Positions 33,510 through 41,658 of a stretch of DNA of 64,000 nt are shown piece by piece. The notes beneath the pieces are model-generated. The model was not told where the DNA came from. It searched no databases and saw nothing but the letters and a program-made list of their open reading frames with translations. The position numbers were made by a program, and so were the translations under genes. Source of the DNA: Phycisphaerae bacterium (GTDB lineage: Bacteria; Planctomycetota; Phycisphaerae; UBA1845; Fen-1342); assembly GCA_028279405.1 (NCBI GenBank), contig JANQNU010000087.1:1-64000 (forward strand), given 5' to 3'. Position 1 is the first letter of the stretch. Every line of letters starts with the position of its first letter.

Positions 33510-34823
33510 CTACTGACCATTGTCCAACCGTTCTGCCTGCCCTGGCTCCATTAGCGCCTGATCGCGATAGATTCTGCTGAACCCGGCCAGCCAGGCACAC
33601 GCGGCCGTTGCGGCGGCGAGGGCGGACGCGATCGCTGCCCCGCGGGCTCCGTATGGCGGAATCAGAATGAACAACGCGAACAATTGCACACTGATGCCCA
33701 TGACCGAGTAACGGATCATCCGATTGATCGCCGCATATCGTAAGGAAACTGGCTTGACGAGCAAAACGACGGTCGCCGCCGCGTTGCCGATCGCGATCCA
33801 ATGGAAGAACGGGATAGCTGCATCGTAGAGTTTCGGATAAAGCTGCTTCAGCAAGATGGTACCGACGATCTGCGTTCCGAACCCGGCCAGCACGGCGGCT
33901 ACGGCGACCGTCGCTAGGAATAGCACCAGCGTACCACGATCGAAGGCGAGCTGCTTTCGCTTCGAGAGCAGTGAAAGAATCAGGGTTCCGACCATACCGA
34001 GCGGCATCATAATGACGTTGCCGATCGACATCGCAGCGACCAGTACGCCGACGTCCGAGGTCGTGGCCAGGATTCCCAGTATGATCCGGGGGGCAAAGAC
34101 GCGTGATTGTTCGGTAAACGTTAGCCAGCCGCCAGCCGGCCACTCGCGGAGCATTCGCGTTGCTGTTTGTGGCAGGTACCATGAGCCGGTACCACTGTAT
34201 ACGGTCAGACTGGACAGGATCGCAGCCGACGCGGCCAGACTTGCAACATAGCAAAGTGCTACCCACAGCAGGCTCTTGGTGAAGACGATGAACACAATCG
34301 AGCAGAGCACCGCCCCTTCGACCACTTTGACGAGAAAGATCGTGCGAAAACGACGCTCCGATCGCAGGCCGGCCAGCATGATGCTTTGGAGGCAGAATAG
34401 CAGGCTGAATGCTAACAGCGGCGGGTAGATGCTGAGCGCATACTCTCGGATCTCACCGGCAGCGAAGAACAGACTCAGGCCAGCGACTCCGATCAGAAAC
34501 GGACAGGCGAACAAGGCGGTCAAGAGTAGCGCCGTTCTCAGCGTTGCTTGATTTGCCTCAGCCGACTCAGACCCCAGGCTCCGCATCAGCGTAATGACGA
34601 AACCGTTGGAGACGATCCGTCGTGAAAGGTCGAAGATCGCCATCACCCAGGCAAAGGCGCCGAACAGTGCCTCGCCGAAATGGCTGTTAAGAGCCGGATA
34701 GACGATCAAACGATCGATCGCAACCGGGGCCGCGAAGGCCGCTGCGGTCCAGAAGGCGTAACCGCCCAGTCGACGCAGGCGACCGATCATTGCCGACTTC
34801 GGTTTGGGCGTGGGCTCGGGCAT
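33510..34823 (-). CDS. Wzx-like lipid-linked oligosaccharide flippase
   Basis: A 437-residue membrane protein with about 12-14 hydrophobic segments and polytopic topology. The N-terminal YAFWTAAAFAAPVAIDRLIVYP and central ARIILGILATTSDVGVLVAAM-like segments fit the MATE/Wzx superfamily that moves undecaprenyl-linked sugar repeats across the inner membrane. Lys/Arg-rich cytoplasmic loops (LLSKRKQLAF) agree. It lies between the polymerase and the glycosyltransferase, 10 and 45 bases from its neighbours. The codon use is visibly less G+C-rich than in the rest of the window. Confidence 0.83.
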   Translation of the reverse strand: MPEPTPKPKSAMIGRLRRLGGYAFWTAAAFAAPVAIDRLIVYPALNSHFGEALFGAFAWVMAIFDLSRRIVSNGFVITLMRSLGSESAEANQATLRTALLLTALFACPFLIGVAGLSLFFAAGEIREYALSIYPPLLAFSLLFCLQSIMLAGLRSERRFRTIFLVKVVEGAVLCSIVFIVFTKSLLWVALCYVASLAASAAILSSLTVYSGTGSWYLPQTATRMLREWPAGGWLTFTEQSRVFAPRIILGILATTSDVGVLVAAMSIGNVIMMPLGMVGTLILSLLSKRKQLAFDRGTLVLFLATVAVAAVLAGFGTQIVGTILLKQLYPKLYDAAIPFFHWIAIGNAAATVVLLVKPVSLRYAAINRMIRYSVMGISVQLFALFILIPPYGARGAAIASALAAATAACAWLAGFSRIYRDQALMEPGQAERLDNGQ

Positions 34824-34833
34824 GCGCGTGCGA

Positions 34834-36240
34834 TCAGCGAGAAACGCCGCTGGCGATCGGCGGGTACCGCGTCATTGCCGCCTCGGCCGTTACCGGCCGC
34901 TGAATCGGGACCGGGCGGATCAGTCGTGAGAAGACGCGCCCGGCAAACCAGATCGTGACGAGAATGACGATCGGTGTCGTAGAGGAGCCGCGTACGAGAT
35001 AGAAGATCCAGTATCCGGAGCCCGCGACGAACAGCAGATGATTCAACGTACGGTAGCGCTCCATTGCGAAGAAGGCGCCGAACAGCACCATCCCGACTAC
35101 GCCGAACGAACCGAAGTTGATATACAAGTCCCCAACGATGCCCGGAGGGATCGTTAGCCCGATCGATGCCGCGTTGGCATCGACGACCTGTGCGAAAATG
35201 CGCTGCGTACTCTCCGGCTTGTCCGGCCACACGAATCGGGGTATCGGAACGAAAGCCAGTCGATAGTAGGAGTAGCCTAACAGGTACTCGTGCCGACTCG
35301 GAAAGTTCGATATTGCCTGACGGAGCCAAAAGGCGTAGCCCAGATCGCCGCCGGCGAAGGTGCCCTCGATCAGGTAGTTGAGGTGCTCACGATCCAGCGT
35401 ATAGCCGAAACGGGGATTCGAGTACGACTGCCGCAGATATCGGATCGCCAACGTCGAAAACGCAAGTAACGGGATGCTGACTACCAGCACTGCACGGCGG
35501 AGCCAGGTGATCTCACGCTTGAGTTCGATGTTGCCAATCACGACCAGATAACGACGAACGATGAAGGATGTCAGATACGCCACCAGACAAGCGACTGCCA
35601 GGACCCGGACGCGATACACCATGAAGTGCAGTGTTAAGATCAGCAGAATTGGTCCAGCATACATCAGTTGCAGTGTGTACCGAGAGCAACCAACGAGAAA
35701 TATGGCCAACGGCAGGATCGTCATTGCGTAGGTCGTCAGCAGGAAGAGCCCGGTCTCGTTTCCCGTCGAACGATATGATTTCTCGACCGTGAAAATGTTG
35801 ACATCGGCACCGGCCACCACGATCAAGGCGCAGATAGCCACCAGGCAGCCGCTTAGGATTACCATCGTGATTACCTGGGTCGCGAATCCCGGCAAGTAAA
35901 GGCTCGGCATGCGGGCCACGTCGAGCCGGTGCGTTCGCAGTCGCTTGGCCCCGACGGCGAACAAAGCGATTCCGATCATCAGGAGCCCGTTCGAACGATA
36001 AAAAATCGACGGCTCACGCAGCGGTTCCAGCCGGACGAACCCTGCGACAATCCCCAAAGGATTCAACAGGTACATCCCGATGTAGGCGACGATAAACAGC
36101 GCGCAAAGCGGCTGTTTGGGGAGGAGTTGGCGAGCGATCCAAGTACTGCCAGCGATCACCAAGAGCAGCAACAGGCCTTGGAGGAAATCGTTGTGTACGA
36201 GTAACCCCAGCAGCCCGAAGACCAGTAGTAAGAACTCCAT
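34834..36240 (-). CDS. Wzy-like oligosaccharide repeat unit polymerase
   Basis: A 468-residue polytopic membrane protein with about 11 hydrophobic segments. A characteristic large loop contains RLAFVPIPRFVWPDKPES and VVDANAASIGLTIPPGIVGDLYINFG, a pattern seen in O-antigen and exopolysaccharide polymerases that join lipid-linked repeat units. A GAGG precedes the ATG at 36240. Position between flippase and sulfotransferase in a polysaccharide operon supports the role; sequence similarity in this family is weak, so the exact subfamily is open. Confidence 0.8.
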   Translation of the reverse strand: MEFLLLVFGLLGLLVHNDFLQGLLLLLVIAGSTWIARQLLPKQPLCALFIVAYIGMYLLNPLGIVAGFVRLEPLREPSIFYRSNGLLMIGIALFAVGAKRLRTHRLDVARMPSLYLPGFATQVITMVILSGCLVAICALIVVAGADVNIFTVEKSYRSTGNETGLFLLTTYAMTILPLAIFLVGCSRYTLQLMYAGPILLILTLHFMVYRVRVLAVACLVAYLTSFIVRRYLVVIGNIELKREITWLRRAVLVVSIPLLAFSTLAIRYLRQSYSNPRFGYTLDREHLNYLIEGTFAGGDLGYAFWLRQAISNFPSRHEYLLGYSYYRLAFVPIPRFVWPDKPESTQRIFAQVVDANAASIGLTIPPGIVGDLYINFGSFGVVGMVLFGAFFAMERYRTLNHLLFVAGSGYWIFYLVRGSSTTPIVILVTIWFAGRVFSRLIRPVPIQRPVTAEAAMTRYPPIASGVSR

Positions 36241-36270
36241 GGTTCGCCTCGTATTGGGACCCGCACCGGG

Positions 36271-37191
36271 TCAATCACGATAGCCGATCCGTTTGTTCCA
36301 GTTGCCCGCAAGCCGCTCAAAAACCTGCAGGTCGTCAGCGGTCAGTTCTTCCCGCCAGCGTTCGTCGAGCCGAATTCGGCGTTCGGTGGTCCGAAATCGC
36401 ATTGGGTTTCCGCCGATATCGTGGGCCACGTCCTTGCGCAGCTCGATCATTGCCGGATCGAACGGGACGCCGAGAAATTCGCAGATCCGCGCGACCGAAC
36501 CTGCGGGGTCTGCACAGATCGACTCGTATCGGACCCGGCAGACCTGCGAATCGGGTATTGTCGACGATGCCCAGGATAACGAGCGCATGGTGGTCACCCA
36601 ATCGCGGATCGCGCGTTCGAGCGAGATCTTCTTTCGCCGAACGGCTGACGCCACGATGGCGCGCCCGTCGCGCATCAGCAGAATCAGGCGAAAGCTACGC
36701 GGCTCGGTCAGGTAGAGCGCCTTCAATCGTCGGGCGTCCTTCGATGAATCCAACAGGACGCTTGTCCCCGTATGCTCCCGAATGACGTCGTACCAGAACA
36801 ACGAGTTTTTGCAGGCTTCATGATGAGCGCGCGTGAGCCAGGGCGCCACCGCGAGATATAGCGGGCGGTTGCCCATCACCAGCAGCAGCTTCTGCACGCG
36901 GTCGGCTACCCGCCCGACTTCCTCCGGACGGAGCATCGTCTCCAATTCGGTGAGAAGGTCGTCTCGTGTCGCACCGAGTCGCTGCCGGCCCAAGGCCTCC
37001 ACCGCGAGCCAGAAGGGGCATTTCGTAACAGGCTCTCCGCAAGTGCAGGTTTCGTGATTCGTCCGTGCATACCAACAGAGCCGTGAGACCTCGCCCACCG
37101 CCTGGATCTGCGGGTTGTTGTTGAGAATGAGGTCGAGCATCGTAGACCCGCACCGCTCGGAACCGCCGATGTACGCGAGTAGCCCTGCCAT
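36271..37191 (-). CDS. Sulfotransferase family protein
   Basis: A 306-residue PAPS-dependent sulfotransferase. The 5'-phosphosulfate loop is YIGGSERCGSTMLDLIL, and the 3'-phosphate site is LLMRDGRAIVASAVR. A Cys-rich segment TCTCGEPVTKCPFW, frequent in bacterial members, lies near residue 50. In this operon it probably transfers sulfate to a sugar or lipid-linked repeat unit, making a sulfated surface polysaccharide. It lies 30 bases from the polymerase gene and 77 bases from wecB. Confidence 0.9.
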   Translation of the reverse strand: MAGLLAYIGGSERCGSTMLDLILNNNPQIQAVGEVSRLCWYARTNHETCTCGEPVTKCPFWLAVEALGRQRLGATRDDLLTELETMLRPEEVGRVADRVQKLLLVMGNRPLYLAVAPWLTRAHHEACKNSLFWYDVIREHTGTSVLLDSSKDARRLKALYLTEPRSFRLILLMRDGRAIVASAVRRKKISLERAIRDWVTTMRSLSWASSTIPDSQVCRVRYESICADPAGSVARICEFLGVPFDPAMIELRKDVAHDIGGNPMRFRTTERRIRLDERWREELTADDLQVFERLAGNWNKRIGYRD

Positions 37192-37268
37192 GGGAAGCCT
37201 AGCCCCCTACCGTGTATGCAACCGATGGGAGCAGCGCGCCGCAGTTCGCGCTGCCGTTCGCGGCAGGC

Positions 37269-38360
37269 TCAGCAGCCACTCAGAATCTCCGCAATCCGCT
37301 CCGCGGCACGGCCGTCCCATTTCTCCGGGACCGGTGGGGCGTCGAGCCGCGCCGCCCGGCAGGCACGATAGGCTTCGATGATTCGCGTACTGTCCGTACC
37401 GACCAGCCTGTTCGTCCCCTCGGTCATGGTAACCGGTCGCTCCGTATTCTCACGAAGCGTCAGACACCAGACGCCCAGGATCGTGGTCTCTTCCTGAATC
37501 CCGCCGGAGTCCGTCAACACCACCGCCGCGTTTGCGGTCAGCTTCAGGAAATCCAGATATCCCAGCGGCTCGATGATCCGCAGGTTCTTCAACGCCGCCA
37601 CTCGGTCGGCGACGCCCAGTTTCGTCAGGTTGTTTCGTGTTCGCGGATGCATCGGAAAAACGATCGGCAGGTCCGCCTCGATCGCCTCGAATGCCGTCAG
37701 TATCCGACCCAACGTCTCCGGATCGTCGACGTTGCTCGGGCGGTGCAGCGTCGCGACGTTGTACCCGCCGCGTTCCAGACCTAGGTTGGCCAATATCGAC
37801 GACTGCTCAGCTTTCTCACGATTCGCCCGCAGCGTGTCGATCATCACGTTGCCGACGAAATGAACCTTCTCCGGCGCGACCCCTTCATTCTTCAGATTCT
37901 CCAGCCCGCTCGGCTCGGTGACGAACAACAGATCGGAGATCGAGTCGGTCAGCACGCGGTTGATTTCCTCCGGCATGTGGCGGTCGAAGCTCCGCAGCCC
38001 GGCCTCCACGTGCGCTACTCGCACATGCAGCTTCGAGGCCACCAGAGCGCACGCAATCGTGCTGTTCACATCTCCTACGACCAGCACCCAGTCCGGTTCG
38101 TGGTCGTTGACCACCTGTTCGAACCGGGTCATGATCTCGGCAGTCTGCTTGGCATGGCTTCCCGAGCCCACCTCCAGGTTCAGGTCCGGCTCCGGAATAT
38201 CGAGCTGCCGGAAGAACAGATCCGACATCCGTTCGTCGTAGTGCTGGCCCGTATGTACCAGGACCGGATCGATGTTCCCGTGGTTCCGATAAGCGCGCAT
38301 CAGCGGCGCGATTTTCATGAAATTCGGTCGGGCACCGCAGATGTTGATTATCTTGATCAT
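37269..38360 (-). CDS. wecB: UDP-N-acetylglucosamine 2-epimerase, non-hydrolysing
   Basis: A 363-residue enzyme that interconverts UDP-GlcNAc and UDP-ManNAc. The opening MIKIINICGARPNFMKIAPL, VHTGQHYDERMSDLFF, VVGDVNSTIACALVA, VAHVEAGLRSFDRHMPEEINR and LTDSGGIQEETTILG are hallmarks. The ATG at 38360 is the family start; an upstream extension to 38474 is not family-like. It is the first gene of the minus-strand polysaccharide operon and would supply an N-acetylmannosamine-type precursor. Confidence 0.96.
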   Translation of the reverse strand: MIKIINICGARPNFMKIAPLMRAYRNHGNIDPVLVHTGQHYDERMSDLFFRQLDIPEPDLNLEVGSGSHAKQTAEIMTRFEQVVNDHEPDWVLVVGDVNSTIACALVASKLHVRVAHVEAGLRSFDRHMPEEINRVLTDSISDLLFVTEPSGLENLKNEGVAPEKVHFVGNVMIDTLRANREKAEQSSILANLGLERGGYNVATLHRPSNVDDPETLGRILTAFEAIEADLPIVFPMHPRTRNNLTKLGVADRVAALKNLRIIEPLGYLDFLKLTANAAVVLTDSGGIQEETTILGVWCLTLRENTERPVTMTEGTNRLVGTDSTRIIEAYRACRAARLDAPPVPEKWDGRAAERIAEILSGC

Positions 38361-38518
38361 GGACCCTGCTTCCAACAAATGTACGGTCATCAACGCGAAG
38401 ATAGCGTAACCGCAAGCCGTACCTTTTTTCCAGCCGGACCGATCGCATGCGCGGTTTTTGCGCTGGGCGCTCACCGAGTCGCCGGCAAAACTCGTCGCCG
38501 GTCAGAACGGAGCTGTCT

Positions 38519-39130
38519 GTGTCGCGTCGCTACCTGATCCCGAAGGCCCGGGCCCGCGCCGAGATTCGCGTCTCCAACTCGCGTTTCGTGACCACCGTCG
38601 ACCGCGCCGACACGGTGCGTGCTGCACAGGACATCGTCCGTGCGATACGGGCAGAATGGCCTGACGCCACGCACCACGTCTATGCCTTCAAGATCGGCTT
38701 TGCCGGCACTGTTTCCGAAGGTCTGAGCGACGACGGCGAGCCCAGCGGAACCGCCGGGCCGCCAACGATGGCCGTCCTCCGTGGGGCAGAGATCGGCGAC
38801 GTCGTGCTCGTCACCACCCGCTACTTCGGCGGTACCAAGCTCGGCACCGGCGGCCTCGTCGCCGCCTACACCGAAGCCGCCAAGGCCGGGTTGGCGGCAG
38901 TCGAGACCATGCCAAAGGTGACTCGGAAGCGTTTTCGAGTGACCATTCCCTATCCCACGTTCGAAGCGGCTCGGCGAATGGTTCACGGGCTCGAGGGGAC
39001 GATCGAGAACGAGTCCTTCGGCGACGCAGTAGCCCTGGAAGTCGCCGTTCCGGAGGAGGCCATTCCCGCACTCGTTCAACAATTCGCCGACCTCACCGCC
39101 GGCAGGTCCGCCCCCGAGCCGCTGGACTGA
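38519..39130 (+). CDS. YigZ/IMPACT family protein
   Basis: A 203-residue member of the YigZ/IMPACT family (UPF0029). Typical patterns are FVTTVDRADTVRAAQDIVRAIRAEWPDATHHVYAF split over the N-terminal half, SDDGEPSGTAGPP, and VLVTTRYFGGTKLGTGGLVAAYT. The eukaryotic homologue IMPACT controls GCN2; the bacterial proteins have a poorly defined role, possibly in translation or nucleotide metabolism. The GTG start at 38519 is preceded by CGGAG at proper spacing. It is divergent from wecB with 158 bases between the starts. Confidence 0.9.
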   Translation: MSRRYLIPKARARAEIRVSNSRFVTTVDRADTVRAAQDIVRAIRAEWPDATHHVYAFKIGFAGTVSEGLSDDGEPSGTAGPPTMAVLRGAEIGDVVLVTTRYFGGTKLGTGGLVAAYTEAAKAGLAAVETMPKVTRKRFRVTIPYPTFEAARRMVHGLEGTIENESFGDAVALEVAVPEEAIPALVQQFADLTAGRSAPEPLD

Positions 39131-39190
39131 TACACCGCGAACCCGCATCAACCGCGCATCTGATTCCTTCGCGATGTCGCTCTTCTGCGA

Positions 39191-39196
39191 TACAAT
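39191..39196 (+). promoter_or_regulatory. Candidate -10 element of a leaderless yacG promoter
   Basis: TACAAT ends six bases before the yacG ATG at 39203. No Shine-Dalgarno sequence is present and no strong -35 is seen. Confidence 0.4.
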
Positions 39197-39202
39197 CCGG
39201 AC

Positions 39203-39415
39203 ATGTCTCCTCAGAAGCGCTACCGTTGCGTCATCTGTGCCAAGCCGATCGAATATGTCGGTCGCTTGCCCGAACTGTTCCCATTCTGCTCGTCGCGCTG
39301 TCGACTCGTCGATCTCGGCCGCTGGTTCCAGGAGGATTATGCGATCGAACGCGACTTGCTTCCCGAGGAAGTGGCCGAGCAACTCGACTCTCATAACCCC
39401 GAAGTTCGTCCCTGA
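39203..39415 (+). CDS. yacG: YacG-type zinc-binding protein
   Basis: A 70-residue zinc protein of the YacG family, which in Escherichia coli binds DNA gyrase and inhibits it. Four Cys ligands are present as CVIC (Cys9, Cys12) and CSSRC (Cys29, Cys33), followed by the family signature RLVDLGRWFQEDYAI. Length is normal. The gene stands convergent with the last protease-like gene, only 15 bases apart. Confidence 0.9.
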   Translation: MSPQKRYRCVICAKPIEYVGRLPELFPFCSSRCRLVDLGRWFQEDYAIERDLLPEEVAEQLDSHNPEVRP

Positions 39416-39430
39416 CCGTCGACCCGCGGA

Positions 39431-40606
39431 CTACGGTTGCGGCTCAGGCACCGGGATTGGGAACGGCTGGGAGCGCCCGGAAGGCTGGGATGTCGGCGGC
39501 TCGATCGGCTTGACCTCGTCAGCGCGGCGAAGGGTGAGTTCGGCCCGAATCCGCTTCCCGTCGCGATCTACCGCCACTGACACGGTCTGACCCGCTGCCA
39601 GCGTTGCCAGTGCCCGTCGCAGATCGAGCGGTCGATCGACCGCGTGGCCATCCAACTCAACGATCCGATCCGCGGCTTCGAGACCGGCATCCATCGCCGG
39701 CCCGTCTTCGGCGAGCCGTTCGATACGGACGCCCGACGGACTGTCGTCACCGACCGCCCGATCCCCTTTGCTGGTCAGAATCCCGAGCACGCCGGCGTGC
39801 CAGTCCGTTCCGGATCGCAGTGCCTCGAAACGCTGGTTGAGATGATCATGGGTGACTGCGAATCCGATCCCGGAGTCGTACCATTCGACTCCCGCGATCT
39901 CATCGGTCCCGCGTCCGGCCTTCGGGATGCAGATCCCGATCAATCGACCCTCGATGTCCAGCAACGGGCCGCCGTAGTTCGCCGGCGAGGTCTTTGCATC
40001 CGTCTGGGCGCAGAGACCCTCGTTGCGCCGCAACCCGCTGATGACGCCGACGCTGAGTGCCGGCTTCGCGCTGCCATAGCCCAATCCCGCGGTCAACGCC
40101 CATTGACCGGGTCGCAGCCCTTCGAGCGGCGCGCGCGGGGGAGTCGGCAAGTCCTCTGTTTCGATCTTCAGCAGGGCAAGCTGTGCCACCCGGTCACGCG
40201 CGACGAGGTGCGCAACGAATCGCTTACCGTCAGCGAGTGTGGCGGTGATGATTGCCGGTTGGCGGACGAAGTTGAAGCTGCTCGTGAGGATGTACCCGTC
40301 CCGGGTCCAGAGGACGCCGGTCGTCGGGCCATCCGCTTGCCGAAATGTGGCCGCGACCACGGTATCGCCGCCACGATCCTGAATCTCGCGCACGGCTTGG
40401 GCCCCACCGATCGTATCGATCCTGACGATCGTAGGCGCGATCCGTTCGAGTGCCGCCTGAAAGACCTGCCGTTGGTGCGTGCGGAGCGCGGTCGCCGAAA
40501 TCGCAGCCTCATCGGCTCGGCCGGCCGGCGCGCTCCCAGCAAGAATCAGGAGTAGTGGCAGTAGTTGCCACCGAATGCCATCCACAACCGGTCGGTTCCG
40601 CGTCAC
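39431..40606 (-). CDS. Degenerate trypsin-like (S1C) PDZ protein, inactive paralogue 2
   Basis: A 391-residue secreted protein of HtrA/DegP type with a C-terminal PDZ domain (DAGLEAADRIVELDGHAV). The signal peptide is at about residues 13-31. The catalytic triad is gone: the His position of the intact neighbour (LTNFHVV) reads LTSSFNFV with Phe111, the Asp position reads VAQLALLKI with Gln142, and the Ser position (GNSGG) reads ANYGG with Tyr211. It is therefore a pseudoprotease, although the fold and PDZ domain are preserved. The GTG start at 40606 overlaps the upstream stop codon as TAGTG, and GGAG lies eight bases before. It is the last gene of the 13-gene operon. Confidence 0.9.
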   Translation of the reverse strand: MTRNRPVVDGIRWQLLPLLLILAGSAPAGRADEAAISATALRTHQRQVFQAALERIAPTIVRIDTIGGAQAVREIQDRGGDTVVAATFRQADGPTTGVLWTRDGYILTSSFNFVRQPAIITATLADGKRFVAHLVARDRVAQLALLKIETEDLPTPPRAPLEGLRPGQWALTAGLGYGSAKPALSVGVISGLRRNEGLCAQTDAKTSPANYGGPLLDIEGRLIGICIPKAGRGTDEIAGVEWYDSGIGFAVTHDHLNQRFEALRSGTDWHAGVLGILTSKGDRAVGDDSPSGVRIERLAEDGPAMDAGLEAADRIVELDGHAVDRPLDLRRALATLAAGQTVSVAVDRDGKRIRAELTLRRADEVKPIEPPTSQPSGRSQPFPIPVPEPQP

Positions 40607-41658
40607 TACGATTCTCCAGCGGATGCCAGTTCGATGAGGACGACGTCGTCCGCACGCTTGACGAAGAGCGATAATGGCGTTTGCGGCTCCAGCGCCTGCA
40701 ACGCGGTACGAACGTCGTTGCACGTCGCGACCGATTCGTCATTGATCGCCAGGATCAGGTCGTTGGCGCGAAGCCCAGCCGTATGCGCCGCCGATGCGGC
40801 TCGAACGCGTTCAACGTACGGCGGCCGGACACGTCCCCCCACATCCAACAGGCGAAGACCGAGTTGCAGCAGCCGCTTCTCCGCCGCTGCACGCTCGGCG
40901 GTCGGGTCCGGGCGCGTTCGGGCCTCGACGGCATCCGGTGCCAGGACGAAAGTCGCCACCTCCGCCACCGGCAGGGCATAGTTGACCCACGTATTCGTGC
41001 GCGTGCTGACGACGGGGCGACCGATGACTCCGACCAGATTGCCGCGGGCATCGACGAGCGCGCCGCCTGCTGCGCCCGGAGCGCTGACCACGACGTCGGT
41101 CAACAATACCTCCCCATCGTATGAAAAGTCCTGACGTCGATGACGGGCTGCGAGTCGCGTGCGCGCGGCGATGATCCCGGCAGCTACCGATACCGGCTCG
41201 CGGCCGCTCGCAACCTTGAACGGGTTGGCGGCTGCAATGACCCAGTCGCCGGTCCGGACGTGACTGTCGCGTGTTACGTCGAAGTAGGGCAGGTCGCGAA
41301 CATCGATCTTCAGCAGCGCCAACTGACGGTAGGGGTCGCGCGCAATGAGTTCGGCTGCATAGCTGGAACCATCCGCCAGCACCGCACGCAACGAGCGCCC
41401 TTCCAGCATCAACGACGTCGCGGTGACGATCCGACCGTCGGGTGACACGAGCACGCCCGACCCGTACGCCTTCTGCCGTCCCATGCCGGCTCCGTACAGC
41501 TTCACCACCCGCGGCCGCGCGATCTCGATGGCACGGTCGAACGGACCGGTGGCCGGTCCACCCCCAGACGCTGAGTTGCTCAGCACGGCCAGGCAAATGA
41601 ACAGACGCCAGGCGCGCAGGGCGGACGGTCGGGTGATCGCAGGACGCTCAACGCTCAT
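40606..41658 (-). CDS. Degenerate trypsin-like (S1C) PDZ protein, inactive paralogue 1
   Basis: A 350-residue secreted protein with the S1C fold and a C-terminal PDZ-like domain (TAGLRANDLILAINDESVAT). A signal peptide covers residues 1-30. All three catalytic residues are replaced: Ser82 for His (VTATSLM), Gln112 for Asp (RDPYRQLALLKI) and Ala197 for Ser (APGAAGGAL). The replacements differ from those of the other paralogue, so the losses were either independent or followed by divergence. The ATG overlaps the intact protease's stop codon (ATGA). Confidence 0.9.
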   Translation of the reverse strand: MSVERPAITRPSALRAWRLFICLAVLSNSASGGGPATGPFDRAIEIARPRVVKLYGAGMGRQKAYGSGVLVSPDGRIVTATSLMLEGRSLRAVLADGSSYAAELIARDPYRQLALLKIDVRDLPYFDVTRDSHVRTGDWVIAAANPFKVASGREPVSVAAGIIAARTRLAARHRRQDFSYDGEVLLTDVVVSAPGAAGGALVDARGNLVGVIGRPVVSTRTNTWVNYALPVAEVATFVLAPDAVEARTRPDPTAERAAAEKRLLQLGLRLLDVGGRVRPPYVERVRAASAAHTAGLRANDLILAINDESVATCNDVRTALQALEPQTPLSLFVKRADDVVLIELASAGES

